Origin: Enterococcus_K sp051713825
GTDB taxonomy: Bacteria; Bacillota; Bacilli; Lactobacillales; Enterococcaceae
Assembly: GCF_051713825.1 (NCBI RefSeq)
Contig: NZ_JBIOQR010000001.1
Location: 2,852,001-2,916,000 of the forward strand
Direction of reading: 5' to 3'
DNA: 64,000 nucleotides
The position numbers were made by a program, and so were the translations under genes. Below the pieces are notes generated by a model. That model ran no database searches, was not told where the DNA came from, and saw only the letters and a list, made by a program, of their open reading frames with translations. Below, in pieces: positions 19,781 through 29,171 of the stretch (position 1 is the first letter of the stretch; each line of letters begins with the position of its first letter).

Positions 19781-20593
19781 ATGAAAGAAATTCTTTACGG
19801 CTTTTTACCTGAGCAATTTGAGTTCCCCGAGATTTTTCGAATTGAACTTGCTGGTATTACTTACCCATTTGCTGAATATCGTGTAGAACGTGAACATTCT
19901 CAAATCTATAGTATCGAATATGTATTAGCAGGAACGGGTGAAATACAAATTGACGGCAAAGCTTATTCTCCAGAAGCAGGCGATACCTATATTCTCCCAA
20001 AAAATCATCATCATCATTATTGGTCGAATAAACAGGAGCCTCTTCATAAGATTTGGATAAATGTCTCTGGAACCCTTTGTGATCATTTATTTGAGGTCTA
20101 TCATTTGCAGCAACAGTATTTACTAAAATCAATTACCAGTAAAGAAAACTTGGAGTCACTGATTAAAATCTGTCAGGACTATCGTCTCACACCAAAGATG
20201 CGTTCAGAAAAAACGTCACGTTTATTCTATCAATTGATTGCAGATATTCATCAACAGGTACGACCAGAAGAAAACAATCCGATTCCGGAACCCATCCAAA
20301 AAGCCAAATCTATTTTGGATAATCATCTGCATACAACGCTTTCAATTTCTGAGCTTGCGGCACAAGTCAATCTTTCCGCTTCTCAACTAACCCGTCTATT
20401 CAAAGCAACGTTTCAACAAACACCCTATGATTATTTTCTAACAAAAAAGATGGAGATGGCCCGGATTCTTTTGATTGAAACTCGTTTATCCATACAGGAA
20501 ATTTCAGACCGATTGTCTTTCAGTGATGAGCACTACTTTTCGACACTATTCAAACAAAAAATGAAACAAACCCCTAGCAGCTTAAGAAAATAA
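19781..20593 (+). CDS. AraC-family transcriptional regulator next to GH2
   Basis: The 270-residue product starts at the ATG at 19781, after GTGAGG. An open frame extends upstream to 19676 but has no ribosome binding site and would overlap the divergent promoter region. The N-terminal cupin is seen at EYVLAGTGEIQIDGKAY and a His-rich metal-like patch PKNHHHHYW. The C-terminal double HTH reads LSISELAAQVNLSASQLTRL and SFSDEHYFSTLFKQKMKQTP. The 94-base divergent space with the GH2 gene suggests control of that enzyme by its sugar substrate. Confidence 0.9.
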   Translation: MKEILYGFLPEQFEFPEIFRIELAGITYPFAEYRVEREHSQIYSIEYVLAGTGEIQIDGKAYSPEAGDTYILPKNHHHHYWSNKQEPLHKIWINVSGTLCDHLFEVYHLQQQYLLKSITSKENLESLIKICQDYRLTPKMRSEKTSRLFYQLIADIHQQVRPEENNPIPEPIQKAKSILDNHLHTTLSISELAAQVNLSASQLTRLFKATFQQTPYDYFLTKKMEMARILLIETRLSIQEISDRLSFSDEHYFSTLFKQKMKQTPSSLRK

Positions 20594-20622
20594 AAATAGA
20601 ATGTATCTAGTAATCACAAAAA

Positions 20623-20657
20623 AACACGAGAGGCGATTACTCACCGAATCTCGTGTT
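20623..20657. terminator. Terminator after the second AraC gene
   Basis: The stem aacacgaga against tctcgtgtt encloses a 17-base loop. It is flanked by an A run on the left and a weak T run on the right, and could serve both the AraC gene and the opposing small membrane gene. Confidence 0.65.
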
Positions 20658-20699
20658 AATTATATATAAAAATTTGATACCCTTCGCACACTCTTCCAA

Positions 20700-21014
20700 T
20701 TAGGACTCACAACAACAACGTGAGTAATTTTTGAATAGTCCATGAATAACCTCGCCCATCTGGAGTAATATTTTTTTTGTCAGCTGTAAGAGCCAGGGGG
20801 TTAAAAACACGAGTAGCGCTACTAATGAACAGGCGAAAAAGAAATTAATCCATAAAAATGTTTGCAGCCCTAGTAAGGAAGTTGCAACCACTAAAAATGG
20901 TGAGATAATCACAAAACCGTAGCTCAACCACACTGCGTTTAAGAATAGATAAATCAATAAGATACGAATGATTTCTATACTACTATCAAATAAATATATC
21001 CCCATTTTTTTCAT
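20700..21014 (-). CDS. Small membrane protein, 104 aa
   Basis: The start has a good ribosome binding site (GGGGGAG). Three hydrophobic segments are visible at about residues 17-34, 35-52 and 53-79, followed by an amphipathic tail with a cluster of three cysteines near the end (SRCCCES). The beginning (LFDSSIEIIRILLIYLFLNA) recalls the N-terminal part of DUF624/YesL proteins, which accompany carbohydrate genes, but those are about twice as long, so it may be a shortened relative. The function is unknown. Confidence 0.6.
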   Translation of the reverse strand: MKKMGIYLFDSSIEIIRILLIYLFLNAVWLSYGFVIISPFLVVATSLLGLQTFLWINFFFACSLVALLVFLTPWLLQLTKKILLQMGEVIHGLFKNYSRCCCES

Positions 21015-21119
21015 TTATACTCCCCCAATGTTTAGCCAATTCTTTGTATCCTCAGTATAACAAAAGTCTCACAAACTTGACTCGGCCTAAAGTCTGAAGT
21101 TTCCCTATTCATTCAAACC

Positions 21120-21275
21120 AAACAAAGCTGTCTTAGTCCCAACCTAGACTGGAGTTAACGTTACTAGTGGGATTCCTTGATTCGTATATCCATTTTGGCG
21201 AAGTGTGTCAGTGAATTAAAGAGGTAGAGACATCATTTGTAAATTTCTGTCCCAACCTCTTTCCTGAGTCTTTAT
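21120..21275. repeat. Degenerate copy of the dispersed intergenic repeat
   Basis: Contains the end motif GTCCCAACCT twice (about 21136-21145 and 21250-21259), the rc of the AGGTTGGGAC end of the full copies. The segment aaagaggt...gacat (from about 21219) can pair imperfectly with gtcccaacctcttt, giving a terminator-like hairpin beyond the manA stop. Confidence 0.55.
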
Positions 21276-21306
21276 ATTATTAAATGCTAAAATTTTCCAA
21301 CAAAAC

Positions 21307-22263
21307 TTACGCGTTCTTTCCTGGTTCAGAAGCAATAATGTCTAAATCACCAAACAGTGTCCATTCTTTAATGTCACTTGGGAAAATACAGCTAGCTCCT
21401 TTTGTTAATGGATATTCTTTTCCATCAACAACGAGTTGTCCTTCTCCAGAAATAACGGTCATCAACGTATATGGTGCTTGTTTTTTCACTTGTAATTTCC
21501 CAGCAACTTGCCATTCATAGACATTAAAAAATTCCGTTTCTAAATAAGTGATGATTGATGAAGCACCTTGGCGAACTTCTTTCATTTGAACCTCTGGAAC
21601 GCTTGCAGGAACAGTCGTCACATCAATCGATTGTTGAATATGCAATTCACGGGTGTTGCCTTGATCATCTTTACGATCGTAGTCATATACGCGGTAAGTT
21701 GTATCCGAGCTTTGTTGTGTTTCCAAAATTAGAATCCCTTTACCGATAGCATGAATCGTACCACTTGGAACATAGAAGAAATCGCCTTTTTTAACGGGTA
21801 CGCGACGTAATAAATCATCCCAACGACCCTCATGAATCATTTCTGCTAGCTCTTCACGAGTTTTGGCATGGTGTCCGTAAATGATCTCTGCACCAGGTTC
21901 TGCATCGATAATGTACCAACATTCTGTTTTCCCTAGCTCACCTTCATGTTTTAAGCCATATTCATCATCAGGATGGACTTGAACAGACAATTCATCCTCG
22001 GCATCCAAAATTTTGGTTAATAGTGGAAACACAGGACCCTCTGGATGACCAAATAATTCTTTGTGTGTATCCCAAAGGTCATTTAATTTTTGTCCTTTAA
22101 ATTCCCCATTCTCAACAATACTAACGCCGTGTGGATGCGCGCTAATTGCCCAATCCTCACCAATTTTGTCATTAGGAATATCAAAGCCAAAAACTGTTTT
22201 AAGACGACTGCCTCCCCAAATTTTTTCTTGGAAAACAGGTTTTAAAAATAATGGTTCTTGCAT
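21307..22263 (-). CDS. manA: Mannose-6-phosphate isomerase, class I
   Basis: Interconverts mannose 6-phosphate and fructose 6-phosphate in the cytoplasm. The 318-residue length is the short form of Firmicutes type I isomerases. Zinc ligands lie in the motif VQVHPDDEYG (about residues 95-104) and in the later YVPSGTIHAIGKG. The ATG at 22263 follows GAGGAG. It stands as a single gene, with a repeat-derived hairpin after it. Confidence 0.95.
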   Translation of the reverse strand: MQEPLFLKPVFQEKIWGGSRLKTVFGFDIPNDKIGEDWAISAHPHGVSIVENGEFKGQKLNDLWDTHKELFGHPEGPVFPLLTKILDAEDELSVQVHPDDEYGLKHEGELGKTECWYIIDAEPGAEIIYGHHAKTREELAEMIHEGRWDDLLRRVPVKKGDFFYVPSGTIHAIGKGILILETQQSSDTTYRVYDYDRKDDQGNTRELHIQQSIDVTTVPASVPEVQMKEVRQGASSIITYLETEFFNVYEWQVAGKLQVKKQAPYTLMTVISGEGQLVVDGKEYPLTKGASCIFPSDIKEWTLFGDLDIIASEPGKNA

Positions 22264-22304
22264 AGTAGAAAACTCCTCTCAATTCATTCTCTGTTATTAT
22301 ATCA

Positions 22305-23375
22305 CTATTTTTTCTTTAGTGTCTTCTCTTTCAGATAAATTGACAGAATTTCATCGCGAATCTTGAGATATTCTGCACGATGGTCAACCGGATGTACCCG
22401 ATTAGATAAAAAGAGAAATGCTTCACCCATTTTGATATCCAGTAGCATAAAGGTTCCTGTGTAGCCAGTATGAAACAAGAGTGGGTGTTCATCGGTCAAA
22501 TCCGCCTTTAAATCCCAACCCAGTGATCTGTGTCCCGTTCCTAAAGGTGTTTTATCATTTAACAAATCTAAAATAGTTGCTTCTTGTAAAAATTGTCCGG
22601 TAGGTACTTTGCCTAATTGAAGATACATCGTGGCAAACTGAATCAAATCATTAATGTTCGTAAACAAGCCTGCATTCCCTGCATGTTCTGCGAGAACACG
22701 CGCTTTCGGATCATGCGTAACACCATGTAATACTTCCCCACTTGCTAATTGTTCAGTCGGTACGATTCTTGTTGACGGTCGTGGTAGGAACAAGCTTTGC
22801 ATCATATTTAGGGGGCTCAGCACTTCATCTTGAAAAATGTCAATTGCTTCTCCCCAGTAGATTTCCTCTAACATAAACCCTAATAAAATTGTTCCGGCAT
22901 CTGTATATTTCACCTGTTCCCCAAGATTTTCGCCTGCTTTAAGAGTCAAATAAGCCCGCTTCAATTCTTCCTGATTCAGTTGATCACGATTTTCAATCCA
23001 AGTGGTAATATCTGACGTGTGTGTTAACAAATGACGAATCGTAATACGCTCATCTTCAAATGCCAGCAAATAGCGTTTCAAGGGGGCATCCAACTCAATC
23101 TTACCATCCTCAAGTAACTTTAAAACGACACTCGTAGTACAAATAACTTTGGTTAGTGAAGCGACATCAAATAGCGCCTCTTCTTCCATTGGATACACCT
23201 CTGGAATCAAGCGCGCATTACCTATCACATGGATTTCTTCAATGAGTCCACTTGTTTCTTCAATATCCTTGTCTGACTGTTTGTCTGAATCACGCGCAAT
23301 AAAAGCAAACACAGCACCGGCAAAGGCACCTTCCTTTTGTTTGTCGCGAATAATTTGTTGCGTTTGAGGGTACAT
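22305..23375 (-). CDS. Serine hydrolase of the beta-lactamase/PBP4-like family
   Basis: The 356-residue protein has the family's SxxK nucleophile motif SLTK (in DVASLTKVICTT, about residue 70), a YxN-like element KYTDAG (with Asp in place of Asn), and HTG in LFHTGYTG. Members include esterases, D-amino-acid or peptide hydrolases and beta-lactamase-like proteins; substrate cannot be deduced. It lacks a signal peptide. An in-frame TTG at 23393 exists, but AGGAGG lies between it and the ATG at 23375, so the ATG is used. It lies 41 bases upstream of manA and may be cotranscribed. Confidence 0.88.
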   Translation of the reverse strand: MYPQTQQIIRDKQKEGAFAGAVFAFIARDSDKQSDKDIEETSGLIEEIHVIGNARLIPEVYPMEEEALFDVASLTKVICTTSVVLKLLEDGKIELDAPLKRYLLAFEDERITIRHLLTHTSDITTWIENRDQLNQEELKRAYLTLKAGENLGEQVKYTDAGTILLGFMLEEIYWGEAIDIFQDEVLSPLNMMQSLFLPRPSTRIVPTEQLASGEVLHGVTHDPKARVLAEHAGNAGLFTNINDLIQFATMYLQLGKVPTGQFLQEATILDLLNDKTPLGTGHRSLGWDLKADLTDEHPLLFHTGYTGTFMLLDIKMGEAFLFLSNRVHPVDHRAEYLKIRDEILSIYLKEKTLKKK

Positions 23376-23398
23376 CTTTGTGCCTCCTATCAAAAATT

Positions 23399-23790
23399 AG
23401 AGGTTGGGACAGTAGCGTTTCACTCCGAGAACCGGGTAGGTACTGTGCAACATCAACTCATGCTTCGTTGTGTTTTACAGCACCGGGTAGGTACTGTGCA
23501 ACATCAACTCATGCTTCGTTGTGTTTTACAGCAATAAGAACCTTCAACTCTAGCATGTCTCATGCGTAGAAGTTGTTGAGAGCGGAACGCAGTCCACCAA
23601 TTCTAAAGGTGTTCCATCTTTAGAAATTGATGGGGCGGAGTGAAGACCTTCAACTCTAGCATGTCCCATGCGTAGAAGTTGTTGAGAGCGGAACAACGTG
23701 AAGATGGAGTTGCTTCTGTGCCCACCGTTTATTGTGATAATAGGAGCATGGGACAGAACTTTTTGAGTTATGTCCCATGCTCCTATTCCA
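23399..23790 (+). repeat. Dispersed intergenic repeat, longest copy, with exact 51-bp tandem duplication
   Basis: Begins GAGGTTGGGACAG at 23399. It contains two identical adjacent 51-base units (23431-23481 and 23482-23532, each starting ACCGGGTAGGTACTGTGCAA), then two copies of the caacttctacgcatg-type hairpin segment (about 23539-23578 and 23647-23690), and ends in the terminator hairpin. Short ORFs here arise from the repeat and are not genes. Confidence 0.85.
23739..23787. terminator. Perfect 17-bp hairpin at the end of the repeat
   Basis: The arms 23739-23755 and 23771-23787 are perfectly complementary (aataggagcatgggaca). It lies 33 bases from the stop of the VOC gene and can end its transcript. 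Confidence 0.8.
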
Positions 23791-23819
23791 TTCTATTTGT
23801 TCAAATAATCAATCGTCAC

Positions 23820-24650
23820 TTATTTTCTGACGAACCACCATTCAATTCCAGCAGCGTCATAAATCGTCAAAATTGATTTTTTCTTATCAATGAAAAAGTC
23901 TTGTTTTAGTGCAACTAAATGCTCTTCAATCATTGTCATACTTTCTTCACTCACATGGAATTTCAGAAAGTCTAACCCAAGCACAGAGTCCGTTGGCAAA
24001 TCAATCGTGCCACCTGTCGCTTCATTTAATCCAACATGAAATTCACCTTCATGTAAAACTAAAATGCCATTGTTTTCATTCTTCACATCTAGTCCTAAAA
24101 TATCACCTAAGAATTCACGTTGACTTTCTAAATTACTGACATTCAAATGAACACGATCAAACCTTGAACCCGCAGCCAATACAGCCGTCACTTCATCTGC
24201 TTTCTTTAATAGGCTTTCTTCATCTAAAGGTTCAGCATGTTCAACAGCAACTGGTTGATCCGCTACGTAATAGATACCCAATTCGTTCCCTTCAGGATCC
24301 TCCATCAAAATACCTAAACGTCCTTCGTCTTCAAGTGCTCCTGAAATTGGATAATCGGCTTTTCGAATACGAGACAAAACATTCGCCATTTCCGCTTCAC
24401 TTGGAACCGTTAATGATAATCTGTGTAGTTTCTTAATTTCCCCAGTATGCTCAGCGGCTCTTGGACTTTCCTCCAAAAGAAGCACCTCACTGCCAGCTTC
24501 TTCTGTCCCCATAATCGCTAGTTCATTTTCTTCACCCTTTAATGCAAAACCGATTACTTCTTTATAAAAACGAATCATCGCATCGCGGTCTTTAATACGG
24601 ATGGCAACGCTCTTCAAATAAGTTGTTTTTTCAAAACCAAAATCACTCAT
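23820..24650 (-). CDS. VOC-family protein, two glyoxalase/dioxygenase domains (CatE-like)
   Basis: The 276-residue protein has two vicinal-oxygen-chelate modules, about residues 8-130 (TYLKSVAIRIKDRDAMIRFY) and 165-275 (RFDRVHLNVSNLESQREFLG). Candidate metal ligands are His and Glu residues such as HRLSL, GIYYV and the His in RVHLNV. It resembles YfiE/CatE catechol-2,3-dioxygenase-like proteins of Firmicutes, most of which have no proven substrate. The ATG at 24650 follows GAGGGGG. It is a lone gene. Confidence 0.85.
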   Translation of the reverse strand: MSDFGFEKTTYLKSVAIRIKDRDAMIRFYKEVIGFALKGEENELAIMGTEEAGSEVLLLEESPRAAEHTGEIKKLHRLSLTVPSEAEMANVLSRIRKADYPISGALEDEGRLGILMEDPEGNELGIYYVADQPVAVEHAEPLDEESLLKKADEVTAVLAAGSRFDRVHLNVSNLESQREFLGDILGLDVKNENNGILVLHEGEFHVGLNEATGGTIDLPTDSVLGLDFLKFHVSEESMTMIEEHLVALKQDFFIDKKKSILTIYDAAGIEWWFVRK

Positions 24651-24807
24651 TTTTCTTTTTCCCCCTCTATGTCAAATTTTATTGTACTCATCATCTTGGA
24701 TTCTCGCAAGTGTTATCCTTAAACAAAATAGAAAAAAACACGTATTCTGCAAAAAAATGGGGCATTTTTACAGACTACGTGTCTTATTTCATCTTTTTTT
24801 CAATTGA

Positions 24808-26685
24808 TTACGCGACATCTTCTGAAAATTGACTATTGTATAAGTCAGCATAGAAGCCATTTTTAGCCATCAATTCATCATGATTTCCTGTTTCCACAAT
24901 TGATCCATGGTTCATCACGATAATATTGTCGGCATCTCTAATCGTTGAAAGTCTGTGCGCCACAACAAAGCTTGTTCTATTTTCCAATAAACGATTCATC
25001 GCACGTTGAATTAATACTTCTGTTCGTGTATCGACACTTGAAGTTGCTTCATCCAAGATTAAAACATCTGGATTGGCTAAGAAAGCACGGGCAATTGTAA
25101 TTAACTGGCGTTGGCCTTGAGAAATGTTACTAGCGTCTTCATTTAAGACCGTATCATATCCTTCTGGTAACTTACGCACAAAATCATCTACGTGTGCGGC
25201 TTTGGCTGCCCGAACAATTTGTTCTTTTGTCGCAGTCTCATTTCCGTATTTGATGTTGTCATAAATCGACCCTGTAAATAACCATGTATCTTGAAGAACC
25301 ATTGAGAAATGCGCACGTAATTCATCACGACTTAAGTCACGCGTATCTTTTCCTTCATATTTGATACTTCCCCCACTGACATCATAGAAACGTTCCAAGA
25401 GGTTAATTAGGGTTGTTTTCCCAGCTCCTGTTGGCCCTACGATAGCAACCATTTCACCAGGCTTGACATCTAAAGTAAAGTCCTCCATCAGTAATTGATC
25501 TTTCGAATAACCAAATTGAACATGATCAAATTGAACTTTATAAGGGGTATTTTCAACTAGAGGAATTCCAGAAGCTGTATCACTCATCTCTTCTTCATCT
25601 AATACTTCAAAGACACGTTCGGCAGAAGCAACTGTTGATTGAATGGTATTCATCAAACTAGCAATTTGTGTGATTGGTTGCGAAAATTGACTCGTATATT
25701 GTAAGAAGGCTTGTACATCCCCTAGACTCATATTTCCGTTAGCGACTTTGACCCCACCTAGAACAGCGACAAATACGTAGCCCAAGTTCTTAACAAAGTT
25801 CATCAAAGGCATAATCATCGCTGAAATAAATTGCGCTTTCCAACCTGATTCATAGAGTTTTTCATTTTCTACTTCAAAGGCATCTTGATTGGCCTCTTCA
25901 TGGTTAAAACTTTTAACCACCATGTGCCCACCGTAACTCTCCTCTACTTGGTCATTCAAAAGCCCCAAACTTTTTTGTTGATTCGCAAAGTAAGTTTGTG
26001 ATTTTGGTGCAACAATCATAACTACGACCAAACTCAAAGGAACCGTCGCCAATGCAATTAATGTTAACTGTGGAGAAATTGAAAGCATCATGCATAAGAC
26101 ACCCACAAAAGTTACAACACTTGTAATCAACTGTGTTAAATTTTGCTGTAGCGTCCCTGCGATATTATCCATATCATTAATCGCACGCGACATAATGTCC
26201 CCGTTACTGTGTGTATCATAGTAAGCAATTGGGACTTTATTCATCTTCTCTTCAAGCTCCCGTCGCATTGAATAAACAGTCCGTTGTGAAACACGCGTCA
26301 TAATGAACTGTTGTAAGAAGTTAAAGAGTGCCGAAACTAAATACATCGCAATAACTGTTAAGAGGATTTCTCCCACTTTATCAAAATCAATTGGGAAACT
26401 AGAGATTTTTTGGCCGGCTTTCATTTGAGCCACGCCCTTCATAACCCCACTGAAAATCTCAGTGGTTGCTTTCCCTAAAATTTTGGGTGTTTGAATCTGG
26501 AAGATAACCGCAGCAATTGCTAATACTAACACAGCAAGGATGGCATAAATTTTATTCGACATGTATTGAAATAAACGTCTGATTGTGCCCCAGAAATTCT
26601 TGGCTTTTGGTCCCTTAGCCCCAATGTTACGGCCTGGGCCTCCACCCATTGGTCTAGCAGGCTGCGTGTGTTTGTCTTTACTCAT
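24808..26685 (-). CDS. Heterodimeric ABC multidrug exporter, subunit with consensus catalytic glutamate (EfrD-like)
   Basis: The 625-residue half-transporter has an N-terminal extension, six membrane segments (about 40-350) and an ATPase domain with Walker A GPTGAGKTT, signature SQGQ, Walker B LILDEATSSVD and H-loop VAHRLST. The catalytic Glu and H-loop are intact, while the signature departs from SGGQ. That is the pattern of the active-site-bearing partner in asymmetric exporters such as LmrCD or EfrCD. ATG 26685 is well placed after GAGGAGG; earlier in-frame starts lie on or before it. It overlaps the upstream partner's stop by 8 bases. Confidence 0.9.
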   Translation of the reverse strand: MSKDKHTQPARPMGGGPGRNIGAKGPKAKNFWGTIRRLFQYMSNKIYAILAVLVLAIAAVIFQIQTPKILGKATTEIFSGVMKGVAQMKAGQKISSFPIDFDKVGEILLTVIAMYLVSALFNFLQQFIMTRVSQRTVYSMRRELEEKMNKVPIAYYDTHSNGDIMSRAINDMDNIAGTLQQNLTQLITSVVTFVGVLCMMLSISPQLTLIALATVPLSLVVVMIVAPKSQTYFANQQKSLGLLNDQVEESYGGHMVVKSFNHEEANQDAFEVENEKLYESGWKAQFISAMIMPLMNFVKNLGYVFVAVLGGVKVANGNMSLGDVQAFLQYTSQFSQPITQIASLMNTIQSTVASAERVFEVLDEEEMSDTASGIPLVENTPYKVQFDHVQFGYSKDQLLMEDFTLDVKPGEMVAIVGPTGAGKTTLINLLERFYDVSGGSIKYEGKDTRDLSRDELRAHFSMVLQDTWLFTGSIYDNIKYGNETATKEQIVRAAKAAHVDDFVRKLPEGYDTVLNEDASNISQGQRQLITIARAFLANPDVLILDEATSSVDTRTEVLIQRAMNRLLENRTSFVVAHRLSTIRDADNIIVMNHGSIVETGNHDELMAKNGFYADLYNSQFSEDVA

Positions 26686-28411
26686 TTGGTCCATCCTCCT
26701 CTCTAATTTGAGAACGAACAATTTCTTGATAAGTTTCGTTGTTCGCCATTAATTCTTCATGTGTTCCTTTACCCACAAGTTTTCCTTCATCTAATACCAA
26801 AATTGTATCAGCATCCATCACTGTACTTACTCGTTGTGCAACTAAAACAACAATCGCGTCTTGCACATCTGATTTTAATGCGGCACGTAATTTCGCATCC
26901 GTCTTAAAGTCTAACGCTGAGAATGAATCATCAAAGATATAGACATCCGCTTGTTTCACTAAAGAGCGAGCAATGGCCAGACGTTGGCGTTGTCCACCAG
27001 AGAAGTTACCTCCACCTTGCTCAACATAACTATCTAAGCCCTGTTCCATCTCAGAAACAAACTCCTTAGCTTGAGCAATCTCTAACGCTTTCCAGATTTC
27101 TTCATCCGTTGCATTAGGTGCTCCATATTGCATATTTTCACGAATGGTTCCCATAAATAGAACGGCTTTTTGTGGGACTACACCTAAGGCTTCTCGTAAA
27201 TTAGCTTGAGTAACATTGGCATTACTTAACCCATTGATCAAAATCGAGCCACTCTCAATATCATAAAACCGCGGAATTAAGTTGACCAAGGTTGTTTTAC
27301 CCGAACCGGTTCCACCGATAATTGCCACCACTTCTCCCGATTTAGCAGAAAAATCAATATCCTCAAGAGCTAAGTTTTCTGCTCCATGATACCGATAATT
27401 AACATGATCAAAAACAAGAGTGGCCTCTTTTCCTTTAAGAGAAAGCTTCTCAGGTTTTGGCACATCAATGATATCTGGATCAAGTTCTAACACCTCATTA
27501 ATCCGGTCAGCTGAAGCTTGTGCACGAGGAACCATAACAAAAATCATCGCCAACATCATAAAACTCATTAGTATTTGCATTGCATACGTCATAAAGGCGA
27601 TTAAATTACCGACTTCTAGTGTCATCTCAGAAATATAATGTCCACCAAACCAAGTAATTGCAATGTTGGTTCCACTCATAATTAACGTCATCAACGGAAT
27701 CATTAACGAAACAATCGTATTTACCTTGATGGCTGTCTGCGTGTAATCTTTATTGGCCTCATCAAACCGTTTTTCTTCATAGTTTGTTTTTCCAAATGCC
27801 CGAATCACGCGGACACCTGTTAGACCTTCACGAAAAACTAAGTTCAAGCGGTCCGTTTTCTTTTGCATACTTTTAAATAACGGTACCGCAAAATACATGA
27901 TCCCACCGACCAAAACGGCCATAATTGGTAGGACATATAAGAAAATTTGTGTGAGTTTTGGATCCTTGCTGTAGGCAAGAAAACTAGCGCCAATTAATGT
28001 AATCGGTGCATTAATCATCATTCGCAAAAACATTTGTGTCACCATTTGAATTTGTGTCACGTCATTTGTAGTTCGAGTGATTAATGAAGCTGTCCCAAAT
28101 TTATCAAATTGATTATTTGATAAATGTTCGACCTTACTATAGACATCGCTTCTCAACTCACGACCTAGTTTTTGTGATTCTCTTGTAGCAAAGAAGGTAT
28201 TCCCAATGGCTGCAATAATACTGATAATTGAAAAACCAATCATGACAAATCCTGTTTGCCAAATGTAATCGATATCGCCCTTTGCTACCCCTTTATCGAT
28301 GATATTGGAAGTTAATGTTGGCAGATATAAATCGGCTAATACTTGAACAATCATAAAAATTACGGCCATGATTGCTGAAACTAATGAAACACGCTTGATT
28401 ATTTTTACCAT
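26678..28411 (-). CDS. Heterodimeric ABC multidrug exporter, subunit with degenerate ATP site (EfrC-like)
   Basis: The 577-residue half-transporter has six membrane segments (about 15-300) and an ATPase domain. Walker A is GGTGSGKTT and the signature SGGQ is canonical. Walker B ends FDDSFSALD, with Asp instead of the catalytic Glu, and the H-loop is VAQRVST, with Gln instead of His. These changes fall in the nucleotide site formed with the partner's SQGQ signature, so one of two ATP sites is non-consensus. It starts immediately after the TetR stop, so three genes form an operon. Confidence 0.92.
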   Translation of the reverse strand: MVKIIKRVSLVSAIMAVIFMIVQVLADLYLPTLTSNIIDKGVAKGDIDYIWQTGFVMIGFSIISIIAAIGNTFFATRESQKLGRELRSDVYSKVEHLSNNQFDKFGTASLITRTTNDVTQIQMVTQMFLRMMINAPITLIGASFLAYSKDPKLTQIFLYVLPIMAVLVGGIMYFAVPLFKSMQKKTDRLNLVFREGLTGVRVIRAFGKTNYEEKRFDEANKDYTQTAIKVNTIVSLMIPLMTLIMSGTNIAITWFGGHYISEMTLEVGNLIAFMTYAMQILMSFMMLAMIFVMVPRAQASADRINEVLELDPDIIDVPKPEKLSLKGKEATLVFDHVNYRYHGAENLALEDIDFSAKSGEVVAIIGGTGSGKTTLVNLIPRFYDIESGSILINGLSNANVTQANLREALGVVPQKAVLFMGTIRENMQYGAPNATDEEIWKALEIAQAKEFVSEMEQGLDSYVEQGGGNFSGGQRQRLAIARSLVKQADVYIFDDSFSALDFKTDAKLRAALKSDVQDAIVVLVAQRVSTVMDADTILVLDEGKLVGKGTHEELMANNETYQEIVRSQIREEDGPNE

Positions 28412-29083
28412 TTACTTACCTTCTTTCTGTCGCATCGCACCATCACGAAGCCAACCAATTTTTAACTGAAAATCTTGAACGACTAAATCCGTTGAATACT
28501 CTGGATCTTTAGCCAAATGTTTGTACCCATTTACAACCGTGGAAAAGCCTGCATGCATCATTAATTGAATCAATAAATCGAACTCCCGAGCATCCTTTAC
28601 CCGAAGCAAATCCATATTAATCATCTCAACTAACTGGTGATGTGCTGCCTCCTTTTCCTCCTCTTTAGGACACTGTTTCTCTTTCCTCATTTTAGCGAAA
28701 TCAACAATCATTCGTTTGGATGCACGATAATCCATGTTCATAAATAGATGACGATAAAAAGAAGAATTTTCACCAATTAACGTCTCTCGAATAATTTTCG
28801 AGAAATAATTCTCAAAGCCTTGAAACAAATCCCCATTTGCTTTTTTTACGGCCTCTTCCATCTCTTTTTTGCTATCTTGTCGTAATAAGTCAAAGTAATA
28901 GAAATAAAGGTCTTCTTTATTTTCAAAATACTGATAAAAGCTCCTCCTTGGAATTTCTGCAAGCTTCACAATGTTGGCAATAGAAGCTTCATTTAAAGGA
29001 GCCCTCGAGAACTCAATACGTGCAGCTTCCAACAATCGTTCTTGTTTCTCAGCAGGTAAATGAAAAAAAGTATGAGTTGGCAT
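28412..29083 (-). CDS. TetR-family repressor of the ABC exporter operon
   Basis: The 223-residue protein has an N-terminal HTH (about 10-55; NEASIANIVKLAEIPRRSFY, then QYFENKEDLYFYY) and a helical ligand domain. Its stop codon touches the start codon of the first exporter subunit. The promoter upstream carries two adjacent palindromes covering the -10 box, so autorepression lifted by exporter substrates is the simple model. AGGAGG precedes the ATG at 29083. Confidence 0.92.
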   Translation of the reverse strand: MPTHTFFHLPAEKQERLLEAARIEFSRAPLNEASIANIVKLAEIPRRSFYQYFENKEDLYFYYFDLLRQDSKKEMEEAVKKANGDLFQGFENYFSKIIRETLIGENSSFYRHLFMNMDYRASKRMIVDFAKMRKEKQCPKEEEKEAAHHQLVEMINMDLLRVKDAREFDLLIQLMMHAGFSTVVNGYKHLAKDPEYSTDLVVQDFQLKIGWLRDGAMRQKEGK

Positions 29084-29110
29084 AATATCCTCCTATCTTT
29101 ATCTATTTCG

Positions 29111-29171
29111 CTATAATGACACTCCGTCATATGACACCTTGTCATTATAGCACCTTGGGGCAAAAAATCAA
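29111..29171 (-). promoter_or_regulatory. TetR-exporter promoter with tandem palindromic operator
   Basis: On the minus strand TTGATT (29171-29166), a 16-base spacer and TATAAT (29149-29144) form a strong promoter. Downstream, 29116-29130 and 29131-29145 are two adjoining palindromes with arms ATGAC and GTCAT and 5-base centres. The whole block 29111-29150 is itself a palindrome with CTATAATGACA ends. It is the likely operator for the TetR protein at 28412. Confidence 0.75.

Noticed and set aside
23337..23569. Two overlapping short frames with internal amino-acid repeats
   Set aside because: The repeats come from the 51-base tandem unit of the intergenic element, not from a gene.
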